From positions 1-40,025 of the IMG/VR virus record IMGVR_UViG_3300032157_000366: a DNA stretch of 40,025 nt. The stretch is one strand, 5' to 3'. The DNA is from a virus. A program made the translations under genes and the position numbers. Position 1 is the first letter of the stretch; the number at the start of each line of letters is the position of its first letter. A model generated the notes under the pieces. It did no database searches, had not been told where the DNA came from, and was given only the letters and a program-made list of their open reading frames with translations. Below, in pieces: positions 8,169-15,837 of the stretch.

Positions 8169-9388
8169 AGTCCTGCTTGAATTTCTGCCTCAGTTAATTT
8201 ATCCAGGCGTATATCGATTGTGATCTCCTGCCTGAGTCCGTTGGAAAAAGAAAACGAACGAGCCACACTCTTCACCAGGTACGTTCCCTCCCTGTCAGGT
8301 AGGATGTTGTCCCTAAAAATAACTGCATCCCCATGATGAACCACAGGCAACCCGAACGTTACGAATGTCCCAACATACCCTTCGTAGTACATCCTGTTCA
8401 AACGTTGTCCGGCCAGCTTGACCAACTCATCCACTGTTTTAACATTCCAGAAGTAAAGTGTTCTTATCTCCCCCGTTGATTCTTTGTCAATTCCAGAATC
8501 AATTTGAGTGTGCATAAGCTTACCGCCTCTGAAAGTGACAAACACTTCCAGTCTTTTCCTTCTGCGTTTTCTATGGCCGTAAGAATTCACATCGTTCAGC
8601 TCCTCGGAATTTACGGAGTACGCTTTTATCCCGAGTTGGATGTCGTCCTTTCTTCTGTACTCGAGCTTATCAGAGATTATGTTTTCATGAAAGTCGAAAA
8701 TATGCTCCTTCCTGTCAGACGGATAATAGACTATACCCGAAACACGAAGTTCATTTCCGCGGAAGTAAGACTCCAGCATGTAGTCGTCCCGGAGACGCTT
8801 TAAGACCTGAGCCACGGTTTCGTTATGAGTTCTAAAATCTCCAATATTCGTTTTGATGTCGGTCGCCACTGAAACTCCTGTCACGACCGTAAAGGGAGTG
8901 CCAGAGATCAGCTCCGCAACCATTTCTCCAACCTCGGCATTCGGGAACACCTTATTTGGACATTGTATCTGTTTTAGCAAATACATATTGTCCTCGAATT
9001 CTATTTCAATAGGCATTCTGTTTATGACCTTTGTAACGAATCCTTCGAATACCTTCACAAGATCAGTAACTTCATTCTGTAGGTTGTCAAAATACATGTA
9101 TCCGGTGGAGATGGTTATTTTATCTCCCCTTAAAAGAATCGGAGGCGTATTGTCTCCACCTATTAAATTCTTTCCTTCCCAGGAATATTTCTTTCCGCTC
9201 TCATCAACGAAATAAATGTTCTTTGGGAAAACCATCTTCCCGGTATCAGTTAGATTATCCCAGCTCTCCGTATTACCGTAGGATGTCATAAATTTGAAAG
9301 AGAAAGTTTTCTTTCTGTCCGGGAACGTAGTGTTCGGCTGCTGCTCTATAAGAGTTGAGCAAATGAAACGCAACCCGGTTACCTTCAT
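8165..9388 (-). CDS. Baseplate hub protein, gpD/Mu gp44-like
   Basis: 407 residues. Its size, position directly before the spike gene, and sequence pattern (FEGFVTKVINRMPIEIEFED, then MVAELISGTPFTVVTG, VAQVLKRLRDDYMLESYFRG, and near the C-terminus HHGDAVIFRDNILPDREGTY) match late-control D/gp44-type hub proteins, which form the ring joining tail tube and spike. A very basic stretch (YGHRKRRRKRLEVF, about residue 270) is unusual. The upstream gene overlaps its start by four bases, so it is part of a tightly packed tail operon. Confidence 0.75.
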   Translation of the reverse strand: MKVTGLRFICSTLIEQQPNTTFPDRKKTFSFKFMTSYGNTESWDNLTDTGKMVFPKNIYFVDESGKKYSWEGKNLIGGDNTPPILLRGDKITISTGYMYFDNLQNEVTDLVKVFEGFVTKVINRMPIEIEFEDNMYLLKQIQCPNKVFPNAEVGEMVAELISGTPFTVVTGVSVATDIKTNIGDFRTHNETVAQVLKRLRDDYMLESYFRGNELRVSGIVYYPSDRKEHIFDFHENIISDKLEYRRKDDIQLGIKAYSVNSEELNDVNSYGHRKRRRKRLEVFVTFRGGKLMHTQIDSGIDKESTGEIRTLYFWNVKTVDELVKLAGQRLNRMYYEGYVGTFVTFGLPVVHHGDAVIFRDNILPDREGTYLVKSVARSFSFSNGLRQEITIDIRLDKLTEAEIQAGL

Positions 9389-10011
9389 TGTGAGATTTTT
9401 AATTCAACAGGAAGATCACTCAAAGCATTTATATCAAAAAGCTGGGAGGAATAAAAACCCTCACGCTGAGGATGACTTACATTTTCGATTACGATAGTAT
9501 CAATATCGAACAGTTGTAGCCACCAAGATGTGACTTTGATAGGAACAGGAGCTTTGCAAATTTTCTGCATGGCTATAACGTCGTCAACTGGGAATACTCC
9601 GTTGTCTCCCATGAATGCAGCTTTTATGTTTATCATTGAATCTCCATCCGAAATATATTCCTTCACCGTCCCCTTCCTACCAGATATTTGCGTCTTAACA
9701 ATATTTTTAGAATCGTTTACTGTCATTATCACGGTGTCTATTGTAAGGGAGGGATATTCGTAAGTGACGCCGTTCTGAGTATACGAGCCCGCTTGTATCT
9801 CTAGATTTGTGTAGATGGGGGTTCCCAGCTTTGATATGGCTATTACTCTATCCTTTTCAATTCCTGCGGGGGCTTTCCCTTCGTACGGGTTATTACTTGA
9901 CTGCTTGAGTGGATGAGTCGCCACATTAATAGCTGCCGCATACGCTCCTATCTTAACATATTTAAGAGAGAAGGCTCGGGAGAGAACTTCCTGCTGAGAT
10001 AGATTTAACAT
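9385..10011 (-). CDS. Tail protein between tape measure and hub (DUF6046-like)
   Basis: 208 residues, beta-rich. The order tape measure, this gene, hub is the position of the DNA-circulation or tail-adaptor protein (Mu gp43/P2 gpU type) in contractile phages. From memory the pattern resembles a Bacteroidota phage family labelled DUF6046 (EGKAPAGIEKDRVIAISKLG, GRKGTVKEYISDGDSMINIK), with GRKGTVKEYI as the most recognisable part. Function is probably a tail tube/hub junction component. It overlaps the hub start by four bases. The family name is recalled and was not checked. Confidence 0.6.
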   Translation of the reverse strand: MLNLSQQEVLSRAFSLKYVKIGAYAAAINVATHPLKQSSNNPYEGKAPAGIEKDRVIAISKLGTPIYTNLEIQAGSYTQNGVTYEYPSLTIDTVIMTVNDSKNIVKTQISGRKGTVKEYISDGDSMINIKAAFMGDNGVFPVDDVIAMQKICKAPVPIKVTSWWLQLFDIDTIVIENVSHPQREGFYSSQLFDINALSDLPVELKISQ

Positions 10012-10012
10012 A

Positions 10013-11584
10013 TTATGTTCCTGCGATTATCTGAGAATCATTTACCGCCTCAAGCAATGCTTTCGTAACCGCCTCCTTTATTTTAGATGCACTTTCCTCG
10101 AGGTTTGTAGTCGATATAGTAAACTTTTCGATGATGTTTCCTATTGTGATGTTTATAGTAGTGGCTTTCGTCCCTGAGACTTTACTTGTTCCGGCATCGA
10201 ATGAATCATTTCCGGATAATGAATTTCCTTTAGCTCCAAGAACAGAAGCAACAGGAGAAAGTATTTTCGTTGTTAAACCTAAAGCCGTCATTCGTCTTTT
10301 CGCTTCCCTTCCTTCTCCAAATGCTTGCTCGAATTTTGAATCCGCTCTTATTTTTATATCAGCAAGACTTTCATTCATGTGAAGGAATCCCTCACGCATA
10401 AAAGTGATTGCATAAATAATATTATCAACCCTGTCTTTTGTAAATTGCAACATTCTTCCAAGCATACTTTTTTCTCCGAAGGACTGCTCCAAATTACTTC
10501 CTGTTATATCCATGCCAAATAAATATTTAACAGAATCTATAACCATGTCAACTCCTTCTTTGAAGGATTCTGAATTTTGGTACGCTAAATAAAATGCTGC
10601 TCCAAGAGCGGCTATTCCGGCCACCATAAGCCATACAGGATTTGCCATTAGTGTCACCATTAGCTTAGACATTGCTCCAATTAAATCGTATGTGGCAATT
10701 CTCCAGACAACAAATGCAGCTGCGGCCAGCCCAACACCGAAAGCAATCGCCTTGAAAATCTCCCTATTGTCCTTCACGAATTTTATAAATCCCTGAAACA
10801 TCTCAATCAGTCTCTGGAATGATTTAATGAACGCATTTATAGCAGGTTGAAAAATCTTGAATATTGAATTCGCACTCTGAGTCAGCATGTCTTTTGTATT
10901 TGACCATTGGCCCCCAGTAGTCTTTGCCAATTCCTCGGTGAGGTTGTTAAACTTCCCTCCGGCCCCCGTCATGTTCTCGAAAGCTTTTTGTATCTGCGGG
11001 AATCCGACTTTCCCGTCCTCAATGTACTTCTGCAACGCAGCCCCCGTCTTCCCGGTAACTTTTGCTAACTCTTCGTATATCGGGATACCTCTATTCGCAA
11101 ACTGCCGTATATCTACGGTCATGGCCTTACCCTGGGTCTTTATCGTTCCGTACAGGTATGCGATCTCTCCCACTGGCTGCGATATTCCGGCAGATACATC
11201 GCCAAGTTTTCTAAGCGTAGGAATAATATCCTTTGCCGCGAAGCCATAAGCGAGTAACTGCTTTCCTGCTGTCTGTACTTCTGTTTGGCTGAAAGGAGTT
11301 GTTTGAGCAAACTTCACCATCTGACCGATAAGAGCATCGGCTTCTTTCTTACTCCCGAGCATTGTCTTCATCGATACATTCAGCGACTCCATATTAGTAC
11401 CCGCATTAAATACCTCCTTCGCCAGGAACCCAAATCCATATCCGGCAGTCAATCCAACAATACTATTCCTAACAGAGGAAAGGGTACGCTCAAAACTTTG
11501 AGTATTTTTCTCAGCATTTCCGATCATTCGACTGAACAAGTCTTTGAGGGAAATCTCGTATTCTACCTTATTATTGTCCGGCAT
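10013..11584 (-). CDS. Tail tape measure protein
   Basis: 523 residues. The N-terminal about 250 residues carry the tape-measure signature (MVKFAQTTPFSQTEVQTAGK, then LRKLGDVSAGISQPVGEIAY, FANRGIPIYEELAKVTGK, GKVGFPQIQKAFENMTG). Two hydrophobic stretches follow (FGVGLAAAAFVVWRIATY and LMVAGIAALGAAFYLAYQ, about 285-340), as expected for the region entering the host membrane. The C-terminal region is helical and Thr/Ala-rich. At the usual 0.15 nm per residue the length implies a tail of roughly 80 nm, short for a contractile phage. It begins 1 base after the stop of the frameshifted chaperone, a textbook arrangement. Confidence 0.9.
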   Translation of the reverse strand: MPDNNKVEYEISLKDLFSRMIGNAEKNTQSFERTLSSVRNSIVGLTAGYGFGFLAKEVFNAGTNMESLNVSMKTMLGSKKEADALIGQMVKFAQTTPFSQTEVQTAGKQLLAYGFAAKDIIPTLRKLGDVSAGISQPVGEIAYLYGTIKTQGKAMTVDIRQFANRGIPIYEELAKVTGKTGAALQKYIEDGKVGFPQIQKAFENMTGAGGKFNNLTEELAKTTGGQWSNTKDMLTQSANSIFKIFQPAINAFIKSFQRLIEMFQGFIKFVKDNREIFKAIAFGVGLAAAAFVVWRIATYDLIGAMSKLMVTLMANPVWLMVAGIAALGAAFYLAYQNSESFKEGVDMVIDSVKYLFGMDITGSNLEQSFGEKSMLGRMLQFTKDRVDNIIYAITFMREGFLHMNESLADIKIRADSKFEQAFGEGREAKRRMTALGLTTKILSPVASVLGAKGNSLSGNDSFDAGTSKVSGTKATTINITIGNIIEKFTISTTNLEESASKIKEAVTKALLEAVNDSQIIAGT

Positions 11585-11585
11585 A

Positions 11586-12106
11586 CTATTTTTGTTCTAT
11601 CAGGTTCATTTTCTTGCTGTAGTATATGAACTCGCCATATTTCTTAAACAATTCATCGTCGCTCAACTGGTCAGCATTACAACGGAAAAAGCAGCTGACT
11701 AACGCAATTACTTTCGTTAGTTCGCTGCTCTCCTCAGTAATTGCGTACTGCTCTAATTTTTTTTTAGAACGTCGGTGTAGAATTTGAACACGCGTTGAAC
11801 TTCCAAAAGAGCACTCATGAATATTTGGTCGTCCTCGGGCAAACCACTCATTATCCTGGAAGAACTTTCCGGCTCTATGATGCAGGCTTTAAGGAGCATT
11901 TCACAGCTTCCTGTTAAGGACTGCATTATCATGTCCATTGCCCTCATTTTCAAAAGACGCTCCGGGTCTCTCAGGTATGCCACCACCTGCTCATCTCCTT
12001 CTACGACGAACGCAAAGGCGTAGACTTTTCTTTTTAATTTTTCTTCTAACGATTTACGGGTTTCTTCGATTTGATCGTCAGTGAGGTGAGAATTTTTTTT
12101 AGCCAT
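11586..12106 (-). CDS. Tail assembly chaperone, long form made by -1 frameshift (G-T type)
   Basis: Reading the upstream chaperone frame to the A9 run at 11757-11765 and then slipping back one base continues as KLEQYAITEESSELTKVIA and so on for 57 codons, ending at a TAG at 11586-11588, just before the tape measure ATG at 11584. The extension is open, protein-like and fills the gap exactly. In lambda and many other tailed phages the G/GT pair lies directly upstream of the tape measure and is made by a -1 programmed frameshift; GT binds the tape measure during tail assembly. The slip would be on A AAA AAA. Expected full length is about 173 residues. The shift itself is inferred from layout. 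Confidence 0.8.
11753..12106 (-). CDS. Tail assembly chaperone, short form (G type)
   Basis: 117 residues ending ...TDVLKKN with a TAG immediately after the A9 slippery run. The protein is acidic/helical, starts with a basic MAKKNSHLTDDQIEETRKS, and has a central region (LRDPERLLKMRAMDMIMQ and GSCEMLLKACIIEPESSS) typical of the gp41/gpG/phage tail chaperone families that carry a RDP-type loop. It sits between tube and tape measure, the fixed position for this protein. The short form is predicted to be the main product, with a minority frameshifting into the longer form. Confidence 0.8.
   Translation of the reverse strand: MAKKNSHLTDDQIEETRKSLEEKLKRKVYAFAFVVEGDEQVVAYLRDPERLLKMRAMDMIMQSLTGSCEMLLKACIIEPESSSRIMSGLPEDDQIFMSALLEVQRVFKFYTDVLKKN
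11757..11765 (-). promoter_or_regulatory. A9 slippery site for -1 ribosomal frameshift
   Basis: Nine consecutive A residues on the coding strand (T9 on the plus strand), just before the TAG that ends the short chaperone form. In the zero frame the codons are CTA AAA AAA AAT TAG, giving the canonical A AAA AAA heptamer. The -1 frame beyond it is open for 57 codons and stops 1 base from the tape measure start. I did not identify a downstream pseudoknot by eye. Confidence 0.7.
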
Positions 12107-12123
12107 AAATATTTTTGATAAAA

Positions 12124-12537
12124 TTATCGCTCGATGCTTCCTATGATAAGAGGAATCTTTACGGTGATCTTTGTGTCACCCTGCTTTGAAGCAAGCGGGT
12201 TCTCTAGGAATTCAACCGCTCGCAGTATGTCCTTTTCTGGGGTTACATTTAACCCGCCAAAAACCACTTCGATATTAAAAGGAGGAATTGCTTTAGGGTC
12301 ACGACCTGGAGCGGCGGCAATGATTCGCTTCCACTCATCAGTATATAGCTCGATAGAACCTTCCGGCTCTACGTTCCCATAACCACGGGATACAGGTTGA
12401 TTGCCCGCACCGTAGTTGTTCTCCTTGATCTGCTTGTCATTGTAATCAATTGCAACTATCCCGACGACAGGAACACCGAACAACATTACTGTTATGTTTC
12501 CCCATGCGTAGTTTACTCCGTTGATTAATGGTGTCAT
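12124..12537 (-). CDS. Tail tube protein (Mu gp40-like)
   Basis: 137 residues, directly between sheath and tail assembly chaperone, which is the fixed place of the tube gene in contractile phages. The sequence is beta-rich with features of the Mu/P2 tube group: GVNYAWGNITVMLFGVPVVG at the start, a loop with YGAGNQPVSRGYGNVEPEGS, and strands IELYTDEWKRII and KITVKIPLIIGSIER. It would polymerise into hexameric rings around the tape measure. Spacing to the sheath is 13 bases. No membrane or signal segments. Confidence 0.75.
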   Translation of the reverse strand: MTPLINGVNYAWGNITVMLFGVPVVGIVAIDYNDKQIKENNYGAGNQPVSRGYGNVEPEGSIELYTDEWKRIIAAAPGRDPKAIPPFNIEVVFGGLNVTPEKDILRAVEFLENPLASKQGDTKITVKIPLIIGSIER

Positions 12538-12550
12538 TTGTCTTTTTTAT

Positions 12551-14080
12551 TTAGAGAGAAAACCCTACAGTTATTTCGATGGTATTGGCCACTCCTATGA
12601 TGTGGAGATTGGCTGTCATTACAACCTTTGACGTGGATGCAACATTCTGATTTGTAGGGATGACTATATCGTCAGCCTCTACGACCGAAAGCTCCCCATC
12701 CCGAGCCATTTGTTCCAGTGGATTTCTCGCTTTAGATGCAAGCGTCTGAATGGTTGTATCTTGCATCGTTCCATCGGAGTTCAAGGTCAAAGGAGAGTTG
12801 AGATCAGGAAGAATGACAGTTCGAATATTCCTTCCCGCCTTATCAGCTGTCCGCCCATTTTCTATTTTGCTGTAATCATCCGTGGGAGATACGGCGGTAT
12901 GAGAATCGTTGAAGTAGCTGTTCGAAAGTCCTACAAACTTTCTCAGGAAAATATATTTGTATGTATTGAGCTGAGAAATAAGTCCGTCTGAGCTTGTGTC
13001 GAACGCTGTTCCGTTTGCGAAACCGATCTGATCGTATTCAACTCCATCGGAAAGAGGAAACTTTCCAACCCACGCAACAGACTCACTTACTTTTGCCAGA
13101 GATACCGCCCCCAGGAGTGTTCCGAGACATGTAACGCTTTTGCTGTACGCTTTGAACAATTCATATCCGAAACCACGCTGATCTTGACCAATAGCAACAC
13201 TCACGCGGTTCGCTGATAGGGCCGAAAGGTCTGCCAACGTAGAAAGATCGCTCACGGCCGATATATCGCTACCCAGTATTATGTTTGCTGGCTTATGAGC
13301 TGCGAACATGATCGCGTACTGTGCTTGAGCAGCTGTAACGTGAGCCGAAGTGTATGCGGTATTATTTATATACACTCCGAACTGGCGAATCTTCCCTTGA
13401 GCATAATCTTGAACTGTTTTCACTTCTGCAAAGTCATACGTAGAAGGAACAGCGTAGAAAGCCAGGTATAGTTTACCTTGAGGCTGTATGCGAAAAAACT
13501 CACTCACATGATACCAGTAAAGAGCTTTCAAAGAAGCGACCCCGGCAACTACGCTCTGGGTCAACGTTCCTGCAATCGTAGAACCTGCGATGGTCTTTGT
13601 GTATGGGGTTCCTGTGTTAGGAAATACTCCGAGCCCTGGTCTTGCAGTGATCGTAACCGTATCAGTTGAAGACGTTGCGGTAAATTTATGAGTGGCAGTG
13701 CCAGCGTTAATCATATTCTTGATCGCCGTGGCCACCAGTGTAGCGGTTGAGTCACTTGCAACTTTCGTATAAGTTCCCAGATCAACTACAGTTCCCTTCG
13801 GGTCTGTGAAAGTCAGCTTCAATGTGTCGCCCGTAGTTCCTGCGGTGGTGATCTGCAAGGTTGCAGTTCCTTTTGTTTCGTCCGAAAAGTCCTTTACAAC
13901 ACCCAACGCCTCAGCCTCCGGAGTTGAATAAATAACCTTAATCCTGTCAGAAGAAGTGAAACCGGAAGGAAGAACTCCATTAGCGCAATGAAATATCAAA
14001 GAGGAGATGTGATCTTCGCCCGGCAGAGGTCTTCCAAGACCTCCATTTCCTTGAATAATCTTTACATCGTTTAAAGCCAT
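12551..14080 (-). CDS. Tail sheath protein (DUF2586-like) with an inserted domain
   Basis: 509 residues. The N-terminus (MALNDVKIIQGNGGLGRP) and the central and C-terminal parts (KLYLAFYAVPSTYDFAEVKT, HKPANIILGSDISAVSDLST, SVAIGQDQRGFGYELFKAYS, SESVAWVGKFPLSDGVEY, YIFLRKFVGLSNSYFNDSHT) fit Mu-like sheath proteins. Between residues about 70 and 170 lies an extra Thr/Ala/Ser-rich beta region (DLGTYTKVASDSTATLVATA, then TDTVTITARPGLGVFPNTG) that looks like a surface-exposed insertion. The sheath contracts to drive the tube into the cell. It precedes the tube gene by 13 bases. Confidence 0.8.
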   Translation of the reverse strand: MALNDVKIIQGNGGLGRPLPGEDHISSLIFHCANGVLPSGFTSSDRIKVIYSTPEAEALGVVKDFSDETKGTATLQITTAGTTGDTLKLTFTDPKGTVVDLGTYTKVASDSTATLVATAIKNMINAGTATHKFTATSSTDTVTITARPGLGVFPNTGTPYTKTIAGSTIAGTLTQSVVAGVASLKALYWYHVSEFFRIQPQGKLYLAFYAVPSTYDFAEVKTVQDYAQGKIRQFGVYINNTAYTSAHVTAAQAQYAIMFAAHKPANIILGSDISAVSDLSTLADLSALSANRVSVAIGQDQRGFGYELFKAYSKSVTCLGTLLGAVSLAKVSESVAWVGKFPLSDGVEYDQIGFANGTAFDTSSDGLISQLNTYKYIFLRKFVGLSNSYFNDSHTAVSPTDDYSKIENGRTADKAGRNIRTVILPDLNSPLTLNSDGTMQDTTIQTLASKARNPLEQMARDGELSVVEADDIVIPTNQNVASTSKVVMTANLHIIGVANTIEITVGFSL

Positions 14081-14087
14081 TTTGATA

Positions 14088-14252
14088 CTATTTTACTATG
14101 AATAATTTGTCTTTCTTTTTCAACTCCTCGCGCACCGTTGCTTCACTTTGATTACAGTATATGTGCCCGTTACCATCAACGATGACACTCTCGTGGTGCA
14201 TCAGGTGACGCGTTGCCTCTTGAGCTTCTTCGAGGGTATTGACTTTTGCCAT
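14088..14252 (-). CDS. Small 54-residue protein upstream of the sheath
   Basis: A short gene: ATG at 14252, two bases after the TAA/TAG of the previous gene, and TAG at 14088-14090, seven bases before the sheath ATG. The product begins MAKVNTLEEAQEATRHLMHH and continues with a mixed polar, soluble sequence with ESVIVDGNGHIYCNQSEA and a Lys-rich tail. In many Mu-like phages a small protein sits just before the sheath. I see no known domain; it might be a sheath or head-tail accessory. It is easily missed because of its size, but it fills its gap exactly on the operon strand. Confidence 0.65.
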   Translation of the reverse strand: MAKVNTLEEAQEATRHLMHHESVIVDGNGHIYCNQSEATVREELKKKDKLFIVK

Positions 14253-14254
14253 CT

Positions 14255-15097
14255 TTAACCTATTCTCGTTAGGACTGCTGCGGAAGTTGTCAGGAACGTT
14301 AGCCTGAATACAGCGGCCCCAACAGTTGCACTTCCGGTTCTTGTGAGAGTATTGGTTCCAGGGAAATCAGAAGCCACGATGCCAGAACCGACAGCAACCG
14401 TAACAGTTCCGTTCGATGCGCCGTTGTTTACAACGACGAATTCAAATGTCGTCCCGGCAGTTGCCCCGGTTTGAGTTACAATCTGAGCAGCAGTTGGCAG
14501 TGTGAAGGTTGTGGTAGTTGTAGACGTTGCTGCAACAAGTAAGCCTCCAGCTAACTCAGCGGCAGTAACGGTGATCGAACCGGTTGCAGTGTATGTCGTA
14601 GCAGTTCTTAATTGAAATGTTTGCTTTGAAAAAGTAATTCCACTACCAGATGTTTGCTCTGTTATAGAAGCTGCCGTGATAGCACCTGCACTTCTGCGGG
14701 AAGTTTCTTGCCACGCTGACCCATTGAAGGTAAACTCAACGGTGGCATAAGTGCTCGCTGCAACCACAAGGGTTCCGCTTGCACTAAATCCTGTACTGAA
14801 AGTCACTGTTCGCGCTGTACCGTCAGCGTTAAAAATAACAGTCATCTTGTCCCCTGTATACGTCTTGGTCAATATCGAAGTCATTGTAAGCGCACCAGTC
14901 AACTGACCTATTCTGTAGGTAGTTTGTTCGCTGAAAGGAGTTACCGCAATAGAGGCAGCGTAAGAAATTGACTTGATCTCTTTATATGTGGTCGCATACT
15001 TGTTAGTGCCTCCTGGAACTACGCTGTAACGATACCCGAGCTGAGCGTTTGACAGCGTGCTCAGAAAGATCAGGGAAAGGAAAAGTATTTTTTTCAT
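14255..15097 (-). CDS. Signal-peptide virion-associated protein, beta-rich (head decoration candidate)
   Basis: 280 residues with a signal peptide (MKKILFLSLIFLSTLSNAQ) then a Thr/Ala/Ser-rich beta protein. Residues about 85-135 (MTVIFNADGTARTVTFSTGF, then VEFTFNGSAWQETSRR) resemble the mature part of the neighbour at 15139-15561 (CHIEFTADGTTRLMTLTG ... VSFYYNGTKWVQYNR), so the two probably share a domain. The C-terminal half has TTTTTFTLPTAAQI and repeated VTVAVGSGIVASDF-like strands. Such proteins between capsid and sheath often decorate the head. The signal peptide is unexpected for that role. Function is inferred from position only. Confidence 0.55.
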   Translation of the reverse strand: MKKILFLSLIFLSTLSNAQLGYRYSVVPGGTNKYATTYKEIKSISYAASIAVTPFSEQTTYRIGQLTGALTMTSILTKTYTGDKMTVIFNADGTARTVTFSTGFSASGTLVVAASTYATVEFTFNGSAWQETSRRSAGAITAASITEQTSGSGITFSKQTFQLRTATTYTATGSITVTAAELAGGLLVAATSTTTTTFTLPTAAQIVTQTGATAGTTFEFVVVNNGASNGTVTVAVGSGIVASDFPGTNTLTRTGSATVGAAVFRLTFLTTSAAVLTRIG

Positions 15098-15138
15098 TCT
15101 TAGTTATATTTATATGACAAACCCGATCTGAGATTTTT

Positions 15139-15561
15139 TTAGTGCTGCTGGTATCTGTTGTACTGAACCCATTTTGTACCGTTGTAATAGAATGAGACCC
15201 ACGACTTCCGAGAAGACATTACAGAGATTGTATCCCGGTTAATATCTGAAAGCATGGCAGTCCCCGTAAGAGTCATCAGCCTGGTTGTACCATCAGCGGT
15301 AAACTCAATGTGACACCTGTCCCATGTTTTTGCGTAAGTACTTCGTATATGAATGGTCTTTGCCCCGGCCACCGCAACCTTGTAAAAGGATTCAAAAGCA
15401 TCTGGAGCAATTGAATCAGTGCTTCCGAGAGATGGCGACGCTGTTTTATACACAAGAACACCTCCAGTGTTGTCTCTGTTTGGGGTTGTCCCGAATCGCT
15501 GCGCCGATGCATTCAAGGTGAAAGCCAGTCCGATTATGAATAGGGAAAGTAAATTTTTCAT
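15139..15561 (-). CDS. Signal-peptide protein related to its downstream neighbour (head decoration candidate)
   Basis: 140 residues with a clear signal peptide (MKNLLSLFIIGLAFTLNASAQ). The mature portion has a beta pattern ending in WVSFYYNGTKWVQYNRYQQH, similar in layout to residues 85-135 of the 280-residue protein that follows (FADGT core, then an F/Y-NG-x-W motif). This suggests a duplicated domain. It lies between a small protein beside the capsid gene and that 280-residue protein. A head or neck accessory role is inferred. The export signal needs explanation. Confidence 0.5.
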   Translation of the reverse strand: MKNLLSLFIIGLAFTLNASAQRFGTTPNRDNTGGVLVYKTASPSLGSTDSIAPDAFESFYKVAVAGAKTIHIRSTYAKTWDRCHIEFTADGTTRLMTLTGTAMLSDINRDTISVMSSRKSWVSFYYNGTKWVQYNRYQQH

Positions 15562-15608
15562 TCTTATTTTTATTAGTTGTTTTTTTTGTTGACTGACTCT
15601 TTTTTTTA

Positions 15609-15797
15609 TTACTCCGCTTTGCCTTCACAAAACTTTATTGCCTTCGCTCTGTCCATTTTAACAGGGTAACGCTCCTCTTTGTCTTTGTTTTCTTTATTGT
15701 CCTTGTGCTGGTGAAATTGCCAGTTTGTTTTCTCTTTATTGAAGTATACGTTCTTTACTTCCGGATGAGCGTTAAGGTATTGGAGAAGTTTTTCCAT
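15609..15797 (-). CDS. Small basic/acidic protein after the capsid gene
   Basis: 62 residues from the ATG at 15797 (MEKLLQYLNAHPEVKNVYFN). A longer frame to 15854 exists but would run into the end of the capsid gene. The protein is highly charged (Lys/Glu/Asp-rich in the middle, about residues 30-45) and has a Trp/His-containing N-terminal half. I recognise no domain. Position directly after the major capsid protein suggests a head-associated or regulatory role, which is only a guess. Confidence 0.5.
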   Translation of the reverse strand: MEKLLQYLNAHPEVKNVYFNKEKTNWQFHQHKDNKENKDKEERYPVKMDRAKAIKFCEGKAE

Positions 15798-15837
15798 GAT
15801 ATTTTTATTGTGTTTTATGTATAATTTTCGATTTAAA

